Position numbers and translations under genes: made by a program. From Sipunculus nudus (Eukaryota > Annelida > Sipuncula > Golfingiida > Sipunculidae): a DNA stretch of 64,000 nt. Under the pieces are notes generated by a model that worked only from the letters and a program-made list of their open reading frames with translations, was not told the origin of the DNA and did no database searches. The stretch spans positions 735,108 through 799,107 of the forward strand of contig CM049317.1 in NCBI GenBank assembly GCA_026874595.1, given 5' to 3'. Positions 8,724 to 22,154 of the stretch are shown in pieces. The first letter of the stretch is position 1. Each line of letters starts with the position of its first letter.

Positions 8724-11331
8724 CCTGCGTGTCACAACCTCCGTCAGCATCCTAATGAAACTGTGCGGTACACATAACCTGCGTGTCACAACCTCAGTCA
8801 CTGAGCATTCTAATGAAAATCTGTGTTACACATTACGTGTCTCACAACCTCTGTCAGGATCCTAATGAAACTCTGTGGTACACATAACCTGCGTGTCACA
8901 ATCTCCGTCAGCATCCTAATGAAAATCTGTGTTACACATTACGTGTCTCACAACCTCTGTCAGCATCCTAATGAAACTGTGTGGTACACATAACCTGCGT
9001 GTCACAACCTCCGTCAGCATCCTAATGAAACTGTGTGGTACACATAACCTGCGTGTCACAACCTCCGTCAGCATCCTAATGAAACTCTGTGGTACACATA
9101 ACCTGTCTCACAACTTCTGTCAGCATCCTAATGAAACTCTGTGGTATACATAACCTGCGTGTCACAACCTCCGTCAGCATCCTAATGAAACTGTGCGGTA
9201 CACATAACCTGCGTGTCACAACCTCCGTCAGCATCCTAATGAAACTCTGTGGTACACATAACCTGTCTCACAACCTCTGTCAGCATCCTAATGAAACTCT
9301 GTGGTATACATAACCTGCGTGTCACAACCTCCGTCAGCATCCTAATGAAACTGTGCGGTACACATAACCTGCGTGTCACAACCTCCGTCACTGAGCATTC
9401 TAATGAAAATCTGTGTTACACATTACGTGTCTCACAACCTCTGTCAGCATCCTAATGAAACTGTGTGGTACACATAACCTGCGTGTCACAATCTCCGTCA
9501 GCATCCTAATGAAAATCTGTGTTACACATTACGTGTCTCACAACCTCTGTCAGCATCCTAATGAAACTCTGTGGTACACGTAACCTGCGTGTCACAACCT
9601 CCGTCAGCATCCTAATGAAACTGTGTGGTACACATAACCTGCGTGTCACAACCTCCGTCAGCATCCTAATGAAACTGTGTGGTACACATAACCTGCGTGT
9701 CACAACCTCCGTCAGCATCCTAATGAAACTCTGTGGTACACATAACCTGTCTCACAACCTCTGTCAGCATCCTAATGAAACTCTGTGGTATACATAACCT
9801 GCGTGTCACAACCTCCGTCAGCATCCTAATGAAACTGTGTGGTACACATAACCTGCGTGTCACAACCTCCGTCAGCATCCTAATGAAACTGTGTGGTACA
9901 CATAACCTGCGTGTCACAACCTCCGTCAGCATCCTAATGAAACTGTGTGGTACACATAACCTGCGTGTCACAACCTCCGTCAGCATCCTAATGAAACTGT
10001 GTGGTACACATAACCTGCGTGTCACAACCTCCGTCAGCATCCTAATGAAACTCTGTGGTACACATAACCTGTCTCACAACCTCTGTCAGCATCCTAATGA
10101 AACTCTGTGGTACACATAACCTGCGTGTCACAACCTCCGTCAGCATCCTAATGAAACTGTGTGGTACACATAACCTGCGTGTCACAACCTCCGTCAGCAT
10201 CCTAATGAAACTGTGTGGTACACATAACCTGCGTGTCACAACCTCCGTCAGCATCCTAATGAAACTCTGTGGTACACATAACCTGTCTCACAACCTCTGT
10301 CAGCATCCTAATGAAACTCTGTGGTATACATAACCTGCGTGTCACAACCTCCGTCAGCATCCTAATGAAACTGTGCGGTACACATAACCTGCGTGTCACA
10401 ACCTCCGTCAGCATCCTAATGAAACTCTGTGGTACACATAACCTGTCTCACAACCTCTGTCAGCATCCTAATGAAACTCTGTGGTATACATAACCTGCGT
10501 GTCACAACCTCCGTCAGCATCCTAATGAAACTGTGCGGTACACATAACCTGCGTGTCACAACCTCCGTCAGCATCTTAATGAAACTGTGTGGTACACATA
10601 ACCTGCGTGTCACAACCTCCGTCAGCATCCTAATGAATCTCTGTGGTACACATAACCTGTCTCACAACCTCTGTCAGCATCCTAATGAAACTCTGTGGTA
10701 TACATAACCTGCGTGTCACAACCTCCGTCAGCATCCTAATGAAACTGTGTGGTACACATAACCTGCGTGTCACAACCTCCGTCAGCATCCTAATGAAACT
10801 GTGTGGTACACATAACCTGCGTGTCACAACCTCAGTCAGCATCCTAATGAAACTCTGTGGTACACATAACCTGTCTCACAACCTCTGTCAGCATCCTAAT
10901 GAAACTCTGTGGTATACATAACCTGCGTTTCACAACCTCCGTCAGCATCCTAATGAAACTGTGCGGTACACATAACCTGCGTGTCACAACCTCCTTCAGC
11001 ATCCGAATGAAACTCTGTGGTACACATAACCTGCGTGTCACAACCTCCGTCAGCATCCTAATGAAACTGTGTGGTACACATAATCTGCGTGTCACAACCT
11101 CTGTCAGCATCCTAATGAAACTCTGTGGTACACATAACCTGTCTCACAACCTCTGTCAGCATCCTAATGAAACTCTGTGGTATACATAACCTGCGTGTCA
11201 CAACCTCCGTCAGCATCCTAATGAAACTGTGCGGTACACATAACCTGCGTGTCACAACCTCAGTCACTGAGCATTCTAATGAAAATCTGTGTTACACATT
11301 ACGTGTCTCACAACCTCTGTCAGCATCCTAA
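8659..11331 (+). repeat. Segmental duplication II, copy 2
   Basis: Colinear with 4,745-7,739 but shorter by 322 bp through monomer-quantised deletions. It directly precedes the point where new D subtypes first appear. Confidence 0.7.
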
Positions 11332-11630
11332 TGAAACTCTGTGGTACACATAACCTGCGTGTCACAATCTCCGTCAGCATCCTAATGAAACTGTGTGGTA
11401 CACATAACCTGTGTGTCACAACCTCCGTCAGCATCCTAATGAAACTGTGTGATACACATAACCTGCGTGTCACAACCTCCGTCAGCATCCTAATGAAACT
11501 CTGTGGTACACATAACCTGTCTCACAACCTCTGTCAGCATCCTAATGAAACTCTGTGGTATACATAACCTGCGTGTCACAATCTCCGTCAGCATCCTAAT
11601 GAAACTGTTCGGTACACATAACCTGCGTGT

Positions 11631-11685
11631 CACAACCTCCGTCACTGAGCATTCTAATGAAAATCTGTGTTACACATTACGCGCT
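11631..11685 (+). repeat. First 55-bp D subtype (TTACGCGCT ending)
   Basis: This class D unit carries the CTGA insertion but ends TTACGCGCT rather than TTACGTGTCT, making it 55 bp. It is the first of this subtype; further copies recur through the rest of the window, often 3' of a unit with CCTGATGAAAC. Confidence 0.8.
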
Positions 11686-12009
11686 CACAACCTCTGTCAG
11701 CATCCTAATGAAACTGTGCGGTACACATAACCTGCGTGTCACAACCTCCGTCAGCATCCGAATGAAACTCTGTGGTACACATAACCTGCGTGTCACAACC
11801 TCTGTCAGCATCCGAATGAAACTCTGTGGTACACATAACCTGCGTGTCACAACCTCCGTCAGCATCCTAATGAAACTGTGTGGTACACATAACCTGCGTG
11901 TCACAACCTCCGTCAGCATCCTAATGAAACTGTGTGGTACACATGTCCTGCGTGTCACAACCTCCGTCAGCATCCTAATGAAACTGTGCGGTACACATAA
12001 CCTGCGTGT

Positions 12010-12065
12010 CACAATCTCCGTCACTGAGCATTCTAATGAAAATCTGTGTTACACATTACCTGTCT
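12010..12065 (+). repeat. First 56-bp D subtype with TTACCTGTCT ending
   Basis: This class D unit has TTACCTGTCT in place of TTACGTGTCT. From here this subtype and the 55-bp subtype tend to alternate and together mark the higher-order units of the distal part of the window. Confidence 0.8.
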
Positions 12066-13224
12066 CACAACCTCTGTCAGCATCCTAATGAAACTCTGTG
12101 GTACACATAACCTGCGTGTCACAATCTCCGTCAGCATCCTAATGAAAATCTGTGTTACACATTACGTGTCTCACAACCTCTGTCAGCATCCTAATGAAAC
12201 TCTGTGGTACACATAACCTGCGTGTCACAACCTCCGTCAGCATCCTAATGAAACTGTGTGGTAAACATAACCTGCGTGTCACAACCTCTGTCAGCATCCG
12301 AATGAAACTGTGTGGTACACATAACCTGCGTGTCACAACCTCCGTCAGCATCCTAATGAAACTCTGTGGTACACATAACCTGTCTCACAACCTCTGTCAG
12401 CATCCTAATGAAACTCTGTGGTATACATAACCTGCGTGTCACAACCTCCGTCAGCATCCTGATGAAACTGTGTGGTACACATAACCTGCGTGTCACAACC
12501 TCCGTCAGCATCCTAATGAAACTGTGCGGTACACATAACCTGCGTGTCACAACCTCCGTCACTGAGCATTCTAATGAAAATCTGTTTTACACATTACGCG
12601 CTCACAACCTCTGTCAGCATCCTAATGAAACTCTGTGGTACACATAACCTGCGTGTCACAATCTCCGTCAGCATACTAATGAAAATCTGTGTTACACATT
12701 ACGTGTCTCACAACCTCTGTCAGCATCCTAATGAAACTCTGTGGTACACATAACCTGCGTGTCACAACCTCCGTCAGCATCCTAATGAAACTCTGTGGTA
12801 CACATAACCTGCGTGTCACAACCTCCGACAGCATCCTAATGAAACTGTGTGGTACACATAACCTGCGTGTCACAACCTCCGTCAGCATCCTAATGAAACT
12901 CTGTGGTACACATAACCTGTCTCACAACCTCTATCAGCATCCTAATGAAACTCTGTGGTATACATAACCTGCGTGTCACAACCTCCGTCAGCATCCTAAT
13001 GAAACTGTGCTGTACACATAACCTGCGTGTCACAACCTCCGTCAGCATCCGAATGAAACTCTGTGGTACACATAACCTGCGTGTCACAACCTCCGTCAGC
13101 ATCCTAATGAAACTGTGTGGTACACATAACCTGCGTGTCACAACCTCCGTCAGCATCCTAATGAAACTGTGTGGTACACATAACCTGCGTGTCACAACCT
13201 CAGTCAGCATCCTAATGAAACTCT

Positions 13225-14096
13225 GTGGTACACATAACCTGTCTCACAACCTCTGTCAGCATCCTAATGAAACTCTGTGGTATACATAACCTGCGTGTCA
13301 CAACCTCCGTCAGCATCCTAATGAAACTGTGCGGTACACATAACCTGCGTGTCACAACCTCCGTCACTGAGCATTCTAATGAAAATCTGTGTTACACATT
13401 ACCTGTCTCACAACCTCTGTCAGCATCCTAATGAAACTCTGTGGTACACATAACCTGCGTGTCACAATCTCCGTCAGCATCCTAATGAAAATCTGTGTTA
13501 CACATTACGTGTCTGACAACCTCTGTCAGCATCCTAATGAAACTCTGTGGTACACATAACCTGCGTGTCACAACCTCCGTCAGCATCCTAATGAAACTGT
13601 GTGGTACACATAACCTGCGTGTCACAACCTCTGTCAGCATCCGAATGAAACTGTGTGGTACACATAACCTGCGTGTCACAACCTCCGTCAGCATCCTAAT
13701 GAAACTCTGTGGTACACATAACCTGTCTCACAACCTCTGTCAGCATCCTAATGAAACTCTGTGGTATACATAACCTGCGTGTCACAACCTCCGTCAGCAT
13801 CCTGATGAAACTGTGTGGTACACATAACCTGCGTGTCACAACCTCCGTCAGCATCCTAATGAAACTGTGCGGTACACATAACCTGCGTGTCACAACCTCC
13901 GTCACTGAGCATTCTAATGAAAATCTGTGTTACACATTACGCGCTCACAACCTCTGTCAGCATCCTAATGAAACTCTGTGGTACACATAACCTGCGTGTC
14001 ACAATCTCCGTCAGCATCCTAATGAAAATCTGTGTTACACATTACGTGTCTCACAACTTCTGTCAGCATCCTAATGAAACTCTGTGGTACACATAA
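13225..14096 (+). repeat. Segmental duplication V, copy 1 (offset 4,671 bp)
   Basis: Recurs at about 17,896-18,767 with the order Q, D (ACCTGTCT), C, multimer, CCTGATG unit, D (ACGCGCT), C. The 162-bp difference from the 4,833-bp offset equals three 54-bp monomers, so V continues duplication IV after a three-monomer change. Private: GTGTCTGACAAC near 13,510. Confidence 0.7.
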
Positions 14097-14176
14097 CCTG
14101 CGTGTCACAACCTCCGTCAGCATCCTAATGAAACTGTGTGGTACACATAACCTGCGTGTCACAACCTCCGTCAGCA

Positions 14177-16400
14177 TCCTAATGAAACTCTGTGGTACAC
14201 ATAACCTGTCTCACAACCTCTGTCAGCATCCTAATGAAACTCTGTGGTATACATAACCTGCGTGTCACAACCTCCGTCAGCATCCTAATGAAACTGTGCG
14301 GTACACATAACCTGCGTGTCACAACCTCCGTCAGCATCCTAATGAAACTCTGTGGTACACATAACCTGTCTCACAACCTCTGTCAGCATCCTAATGAAAC
14401 TCTGTGGTATACATAACCTGCGTGTCACAACCTCCGTCAGCATCCTAATGAAACTGTGCGGTACACATAACCTGCGTGTTACAACCTCCGTCAGCATCCG
14501 AATGAAACTCTGTGGTACACATAACCTGCGTGTCACAACCTCCGTCAGCATCCTAATGAAACTGTGTGGTACACATAACCTGCGTGTCACAACCTCCGTC
14601 AGCATCTTAATGAAACTGTGTGGTACACATAACCTGCGTGTCACAACCTCCGTCAGCATCCTAATGAATCTCTGTGGTACACATAACCTATCTCACAACC
14701 TCTGTCAGCATCCTAATGAAACTCTGTGGTATACATAACCTGCGTGTCACAACCTCCGTCAGCATCCTAATGAAACTGTGTGGTACACATAACCTGCGTG
14801 TCACAACCTCCGTCAGCATCCTAATGAAACTGTGTGGTACACATAACCTGCGTGTCACAACCTCAGTCAGCATCCTAATGAAACTCTGTGGTACACATAA
14901 CCTGTCTCACAACCTCTGTCAGCATCCTAATGAAACTCTGTGGTATACATAACCTGCGTTTCACAACCTCCGTCAGCATCCTAATGAAACTGTGCGGTAC
15001 ACATAACCTGCGTGTCACAACCTCCTTCAGCATCCGAATGAAACTCTGTGGTACACATAACCTGCGTGTCACAACCTCCGTCAGCATCCTAATGAAACTG
15101 TGTGGTACACATAACCTGCGTGTCACAACCTCCGTCAGCATCCTAATGAAACTGTGTGGTACACATAATCTGCGTGTCACAACCTCTGTCAGCATCCTAA
15201 TGAAACTCTGTGGTACACATAACCTGTCTCACAACCTCTGTCAGCATCCTAATGAAACTCTGTGGTATACATAACCTGCGTGTCACAACCTCCGTCAGCA
15301 TCCTAATGAAACTGTGCGGTACACATAACCTGCGTGTCACAACCTCAGTCACTGAGCATTCTAATGAAAATCTGTGTTACACATTACGTGTCTCACAACC
15401 TCTGTCAGCATCCTAATGAAACTCTGTGGTACACATAACCTGCGTGTCACAATCTCCGTCAGCATCCTAATGAAAATCTGTGTTACACATTACGTGTCTC
15501 ACAACCTCTGTCAGCATCCTAATGAAACTCTGTGGTACGCATAACCTGCGTGTCACAACCTCCGTCAGCATCCTAATGAAACTTTGTGGTACACATAACC
15601 TGCGTGTCACAACCTCCGTCAGCATCCTAATGAAACTCTGTGGTACACATAACCTGTCTCACAACTTCTGTCAGCATCCTAATGAAACTCTGTGGTATAC
15701 ATAACCTGCGTGTCACAACCTCCGTCAGCATCCTAATGAAACTGTGCGGTACACATAACCTGCGTGTCACAACCTCCGTCAGCATCCTAATGAAACTCTG
15801 TGGTACACATAACCTGTCTCACAACTTCTGTCAGCATCCTAATGAAACTCTGTGGTATACATAACCTGCGTGTCACAACCTCCGTCAGCATCCTAATGAA
15901 ACTGTGCGGTACACATAACCTGCGTGTCACAACCTCCGTCAGCATCCGAATGAAACTCTGTGGTACACATAACCTGCGTGTCACAACCTCCGTCAGCATC
16001 CTAATGAAACTGTGTGGTACACATAACCTGCGTGTCACAACCTCCGTCAGCATCCTAATGAAACTGTGTGGTACACATAACCTGCGTGTCACAACCTCCG
16101 TCAGCATCCTAATGAAACTCTGTGGTACACATAACCTGTCTCACAACCTCTGTCAGCATCCTAATGAAACTCTGTGGTATACATAACCTGCGTGTCACAA
16201 CCTCCGTCAGCATCCTAATGAAACTGTGTGGTACACATAACCTGTGTGTCACAACCTCCGTCAGCATCCTAATGAAACTGTGTGATACACATAACCTGCG
16301 TGTCACAACCTCCGTCAGCATCCTAATGAAACTCTGTGGTACACATAACCTGTCTCACAACCTCTGTCAGCATCCTAATGAAACTCTGTGGTATACATAA
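14177..16400 (+). repeat. Segmental duplication III, copy 2
   Basis: Copy of 6,500-8,723 at 7,677 bp. One visible difference is CCTATCTCAC near 14,689, where copy 1 has CCTGTCCCAC. Confidence 0.75.
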
Positions 16401-16900
16401 CCTGCGTGTCACAATCTCCGTCAGCATCCTAATGAAACTGTTCGGTACACATAACCTGCGTGTCACAACCTCCGTCACTGAGCATTCTAATGAAAATCTG
16501 TGTTACACATTACGCGCTCACAACCTCTGTCAGCATCCTAATGAAACTGTGCGGTACACATAACCTGCGTGTCACAACCTCCGTCAGCATCCGAATGAAA
16601 CTCTGTGGTACACATAACCTGCGTGTCACAACCTCTGTCAGCATCCGAATGAAACTCTGTGGTACACATAACCTGCGTGTCACAACCTCCGTCAGCATCC
16701 TAATGAAACTGTGTGGTACACATAACCTGCGTGTCACAACCTCCGTCAGCATCCTAATGAAACTGTGTGGTACACATGTCCTGCGTGTCACAACCTCCGT
16801 CAGCATCCTAATGAAACTGTGCGGTACACATAACCTGCGTGTCACAATCTCCGTCACTGAGCATTCTAATGAAAATCTGTGTTACACATTACCTGTCTCA
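15640..16900 (+). repeat. Segmental duplication VI, copy 1 (offset 5,254 bp)
   Basis: Recurs at about 20,894-22,100. The match includes the CAACTTCTG B boundary, the CCGAATG unit, GTGTGATACACA (16,280 and 21,534) and the D unit near 16,474. The later copy has several private changes (GCATACTAATG near 21,411; GAAACGGTG near 22,015). Confidence 0.65.
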
Positions 16901-17800
16901 CAACCTCTGTCAGCATCCTAATGAAACTCTGTGGTACACATAACCTGCGTGTCACAATCTCCGTCAGCATCCTAATGAAAATCTGTGTTACACATTACGT
17001 GTCTCACAACCTCTGTCAGCATCCTAATGAAACTCTGTGGTACACATAACCTGCGTGTCACAACCTCCGTCAGCATCCTAATGAAACTGTGTGGTAAACA
17101 TAACCTGCGTGTCACAACCTCTGTCAGCATCCGAATGAAACTGTGTGGTACACATAACCTGCGTGTCACAACCTCCGTCAGCATCCTAATGAAACTCTGT
17201 GGTACACATAACCTGTCTCACAACCTCTGTCAGCATCCTAATGAAACTCTGTGGTATACATAACCTGCGTGTCACAACCTCCGTCAGCATCCTGATGAAA
17301 CTGTGTGGTACACATAACCTGCGTGTCACAACCTCCGTCAGCATCCTAATGAAACTGTGCGGTACACATAACCTGCGTGTCACAACCTCCGTCACTGAGC
17401 ATTCTAATGAAAATCTGTTTTACACATTACGCGCTCACAACCTCTGTCAGCATCCTAATGAAACTCTGTGGTACACATAACCTGCGTGTCACAATCTCCG
17501 TCAGCATACTAATGAAAATCTGTGTTACACATTACGTGTCTCACAACCTCTGTCAGCATCCTAATGAAACTCTGTGGTACACATAACCTGCGTGTCACAA
17601 CCTCCGTCAGCATCCTAATGAAACTCTGTGGTACACATAACCTGCGTGTCACAACCTCCGACAGCATCCTAATGAAACTGTGTGGTACACATAACCTGCG
17701 TGTCACAACCTCCGTCAGCATCCTAATGAAACTCTGTGGTACACATAACCTGTCTCACAACCTCTATCAGCATCCTAATGAAACTCTGTGGTACACATAA
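16233..17800 (+). repeat. Segmental duplication IV, copy 2
   Basis: Copy of 11,400-12,967 with the same private variants. Beyond about 17,780 the match ends where 12,957 has GGTATAC and 17,790 has GGTACAC. Confidence 0.75.
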
Positions 17801-17895
17801 CCTGCGTGTCACAACCTCCGTCAGCATCCTAATGAAACTGTGCGGTACACATAACCTGCGTGTCACAACCTCCGTCAGCATCCTAATGAAACTCT

Positions 17896-18767
17896 GTGGT
17901 ACACATAACCTGTCTCACAACCTCTGTCAGCATCCTAATGAAACTCTGTGGTATACATAACCTGCGTGTCACAACCTCCGTCAGCATCCTAATGAAACTG
18001 TGCGGTACACATAACCTGCGTGTCACAACCTCCGTCACTGAGCATTCTAATGAAAATCTGTGTTACACATTACCTGTCTCACAACCTCTGTCAGCATCCT
18101 AATGAAACTCTGTGGTACACATAACCTGCGTGTCACAATCTCCGTCAGCATCCTAATGAAAATCTGTGTTACACATTACGTGTCTCACAACCTCTGTCAG
18201 CATCCTAATGAAACTCTGTGGTACACATAACCTGCGTGTCACAACCTCCGTCAGCATCCTAATGAAACTGTGTGGTACACATAACCTGCGTGTCACAACC
18301 TCTGTCAGCATCCGAATGAAACTGTGTGGTACACATAACCTGCGTGTCACAACCTCCGTCAGCATCCTAATGAAACTCTGTGGTACACATAACCTGTCTC
18401 ACAACCTCTGTCAGCATCCTAATGAAACTCTGTGGTATACATAACCTGCGTGTCACAACCTCCGTCAGCATCCTGATGAAACTGTGTGGTACACATAACC
18501 TGCGTGTCACAACCTCCGTCAGCATCCTAATGAAACTGTGCGGTACACATAACCTGCGTGTCACAACCTCCGTCACTGAGCATTCTAATGAAAATCTGTG
18601 TTACACATTACGCGCTCACAACCTCTGTCAGCATCCTAATGAAACTCTGTGGTACACATAACCTGCGTGTCACAATCTCCGTCAGCATCCTAATGAAAAT
18701 CTGTGTTACACATTACGTGTCTCACAACTTCTGTCAGCATCCTAATGAAACTCTGTGGTACACATAA
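17896..18767 (+). repeat. Segmental duplication V, copy 2
   Basis: Copy of 13,225-14,096. It is followed by the CATAAGCTGCG and CCTCCGACAGC variants near 18,820-18,845, which recur in all later D-rich blocks. Confidence 0.7.
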
Positions 18768-18980
18768 CCTGCGTGTCACAACCTCCGTCAGCATCCTAAT
18801 GAAACTCTGTGGTACACATAAGCTGCGTGTCACAACCTCCGACAGCATCCTAATGAAACTGTGTGGTACATATAACCTGCGTGTCACAACCTCCGTCAGC
18901 ATCCTAATGAAACTCTGTGGTACACATAACCTGTCTCACAACCTCTGTCAGCATCCTAATGAAACTCTGTGGTATACATA

Positions 18981-19500
18981 ACCTGCGTGTCACAACCTCC
19001 GTCAGCATCCTAATGAAACTGTGCGGTACACATAACCTGTCTCACAACCTCTGTCAGCATCCTAATGAAACTCTGTGGTATACATAACCTGCGTGTCACA
19101 ACCTCTGTCAGCATCCTAATGAAACTCTGTGGTATACATAACCTGCGTCTCACAACCTCCGTCAGCATCCTAATGAAACTCTGTGGTACACATAACCTGT
19201 CTCACAACCTCTGTCAGCATCCTAATGAAACTCTGTGGTATACATAACCTGCCTGTCACAACCTCCGTCAGCATCCTAATGAAACTGTGCGGTACACATA
19301 ACCTGTCTCACAACCTCTGTCAGCATCCTAATGAAACTCTGTGGTATACATAACCTGCGTGTCACAACCTCCGTCAGCATCCTAATGAAACTGTGCGGTA
19401 CACATAACCTGTCTCACAACCTCCGTCAGCATCCTAATGAAAATCTGTGGTATACTTAACCTGCGTGTCACAACCTCCGTCAGCATCCTAATGAAACTCT
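18981..19500 (+). repeat. Short-period zone of 106-bp dimers
   Basis: Here Q and a B-type unit with GTGCGG alternate, giving 106-bp steps marked by CTGTCT endings. Markers include CTGCGTCTCAC (19,143), CTGCCTGTCAC (19,250) and GGTATACTTAACC (19,450). Related runs recur near 26.75, 30.65, 33.25, 35.87, 41.5, 44.5, 49.15, 51.05, 54.06 and 58.34 kb. Confidence 0.7.
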
Positions 19501-20893
19501 GTGGTACACATAACCTGTCTCCCAACCTCTGTCAGCATCCTAATGAAACTCTGTGGTATACATAACCTGCGTGTCACAACCTCCGTCAGCATCCTAATGA
19601 AACTGTGCGGTACACATAACCTGTGTGTCACAACCTCCGTCAGCATCCTAATGAAACTGTGTGGTACACATAACCTGCGTGTCACAACCTCCGTCAGCAT
19701 CCTAATGAAACTCTGTGGTACACATAACCTGTCTCACAACCTCTGTCAGCATCCTAATGAAACTCTGTGGTATACATAACCTGCGTGTCACAACCTCCGT
19801 CAGCATCCTAATGAAACTGTGCGGTACACATAACCTGTGTGTCACAACCTCCGTCAGCATCCTAATGAAACTGTGTGGTACACATAACCAGCGTGTCACA
19901 ACCTCCGTCAGCATCCTAATGAAACTCTGTGGTACACATAACCTGTCTCACAACCTCTGTCAGCATCCTAATGAAACTCTGTGGTATACATAACCTGCGT
20001 GTCACAACCTCTCTCAGCATCCTAATGAAACTGTGCGGTACACATAACCTGCGTGTCACAACCTCCGTCAGCATCCTAATGAAACTCTGTGGTACACATA
20101 ACCTGTCTCACAACCTCTGTCAGCATCCTAATGAAACTCTGTGGTATACATAACCTGCGTGTCACAACCTCCGTCAGCATCCTGATGAAACTGTGTGGTA
20201 CACATAACCTGCGTGTCACAACCTCCGTCAGCATCCTAATGAAACTGTGCGGTACACATAACCTGCGTGTCACAACCTCCGTCACTGAGCATTCTAATGA
20301 AAATCTGTGTTACACATTACGCGCTCACAACCTCTGTCAGCATCCTAATGAAACTCTGTGGTACACATAACCTGCGTGTCACAATCTCCGTCAGCATCCT
20401 AATGAAAATCTGTGTTACACATTACGTGTCTCACAACCTCTGTCAGCATCCTAATGAAACTCTGTGGTACACATAACCTGCGTGTCACAACCTCCGTCAG
20501 CATCCTAATGAAACTCTGTGGTACACATAACCTGCGTGTCACAACCTCCGACAGCATCCTAATGAAACTGTGTGGTACACATAACCTGCGTGTCACAACC
20601 TCCGTCAGCATCCTAATGAAACTCTGTGGTACACATAACCTGTCTCACAACCTCTGTCAGCATCCTAATGAAACTCTGTGGTATACATAACCTGCGTGTC
20701 ACAACCTCCGTCAGCATCCTAATGAAACTGTGCGGTACACATAACCTGCGTGTCACAACCTCCGTCAGCATCCGAATGAAACTCTGTGGTACACATAACC
20801 TGCGTGTCACAACCTCCGTCAGCATCCTAATGAAACTGTGCGGTACACATAACCTGCGTGTCACAACCTCCGTCAGCATCCTAATGAAACTCT

Positions 20894-22154
20894 GTGGTAC
20901 ACATAACCTGTCTCACAACTTCTGTCAGCATCCTAATGAAACTCTGTGGTATACATAACCTGCGTGTCACAACCTCCGTCAGCATCCTAATGAAACTGTG
21001 CGGTACACATAACCTGCGTGTCACAACCTCCGTCAGCATCCTAATGAAACTCTGTGGTACACATAACCTGTCTCACAACTTCTGTCAGCATCCTAATGAA
21101 ACTCTGTGGTATACATAACCTGCGTGTCACAACCTCCGTCAGCATCCTAATGAAACTGTGCGGTACACATAACCTGCGTGTCACAACCTCCGTCAGCATC
21201 CGAATGAAACTCTGTGGTACACATAACCTGCGTGTCACAACCTCCGTCAGCATCCTAATGAAACTGTGTGGTACACATAACCTGCGTGTCACAACCTCCG
21301 TCAGCATCCTAATGAAACTGTGTGGTACACATAACCTGCGTGTCACAACCTCCGTCAGCATCCTAATGAAACTCTGTGGTACACATAACCTGTCTCACAA
21401 CCTCTGTCAGCATACTAATGAAACTCTGTGGTATACATAACCTGCGTGTCACAACCTCCGTCAGCATCCTAATGAAACTGTGTGGTACACATAACCTGTG
21501 TGTCACAACCTCCGTCAGCATCCTAATGAAACTGTGTGATACACATAACCTGCGTGTCACAACCTCCGTCAGCATCCTAATGAAACTCTGTGGTACACAT
21601 AACCTGTCTCACAACCTCTGTCAGCATCCTAATGAAACTCTGTGGTATACATAACCTGCGTGTCACAATCTCCGTCAGCATCCTAATGAAACTGTGCGGT
21701 ACACATAACCTGCGTGTCACAACCTCCGTCACTGAGCATTCTAATGAAAATCTGTGTTACACATTACGCGCTCACAACCTCTGTCAGCATCCTAATGAAA
21801 CTGTGCGGTACACATAACCTGCGTGTCACAACCTCCGTCAGCATCCGAATGAAACTCTGTGGTACACATAACCTGCGTGTCACAACCTCTGTCAGCATCC
21901 GAATGAAACTCTGTGGTACACATAACCTGCGTGTCACAACCTCCGTCAGCATCCTAATGAAACTGTGTGGTACACATAACCTGCGTGTCACAACCTCCGT
22001 CAGCATCCTAATGAAACGGTGTGGTACACATAACCTGCGTGTCACAACCTCCGTCAGCATCCTAATGAAACTGTGTGGTACACATAACCTGCGTGTCACA
22101 ACCTCAGTCAGCATCCTAATGAAACTCTGTGGTACACATAACCTGTCTCACAAC
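20894..22154 (+). repeat. Segmental duplication VI, copy 2
   Basis: Copy of 15,640-16,900. The match then continues at offset 5,414, which is 160 bp (one trimer) more. Confidence 0.65.

Larger units (their letters stand above)
1447..11630 (+). repeat. Proximal domain: B-punctuated multimers with only GTGTCT-type D
   Basis: From here class B units (52 bp, CTGTCT) separate runs of 54-bp units. For example the CTGTCT endings at 1766, 1926, 2140, 2246 and 2460 are 160, 214, 106 and 214 bp apart. All D units in this domain end TTACGTGTCT. The unit after each B is usually Q, with CCTCTGTC and GGTATAC. The domain contains two internal segmental duplications listed separately. Confidence 0.8.
11400..12967 (+). 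repeat. Segmental duplication IV, copy 1 (offset 4,833 bp)
   Basis: Recurs at about 16,233-17,800. Markers are GTGTGATACACA (11,447 and 16,280), CTGTTCGGTAC, ACACATGTCCTG (11,941 and 16,774), GGTAAACATAAC and CATACTAATG (12,672 and 17,505). It includes the first appearances of both new D subtypes. Confidence 0.75.
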
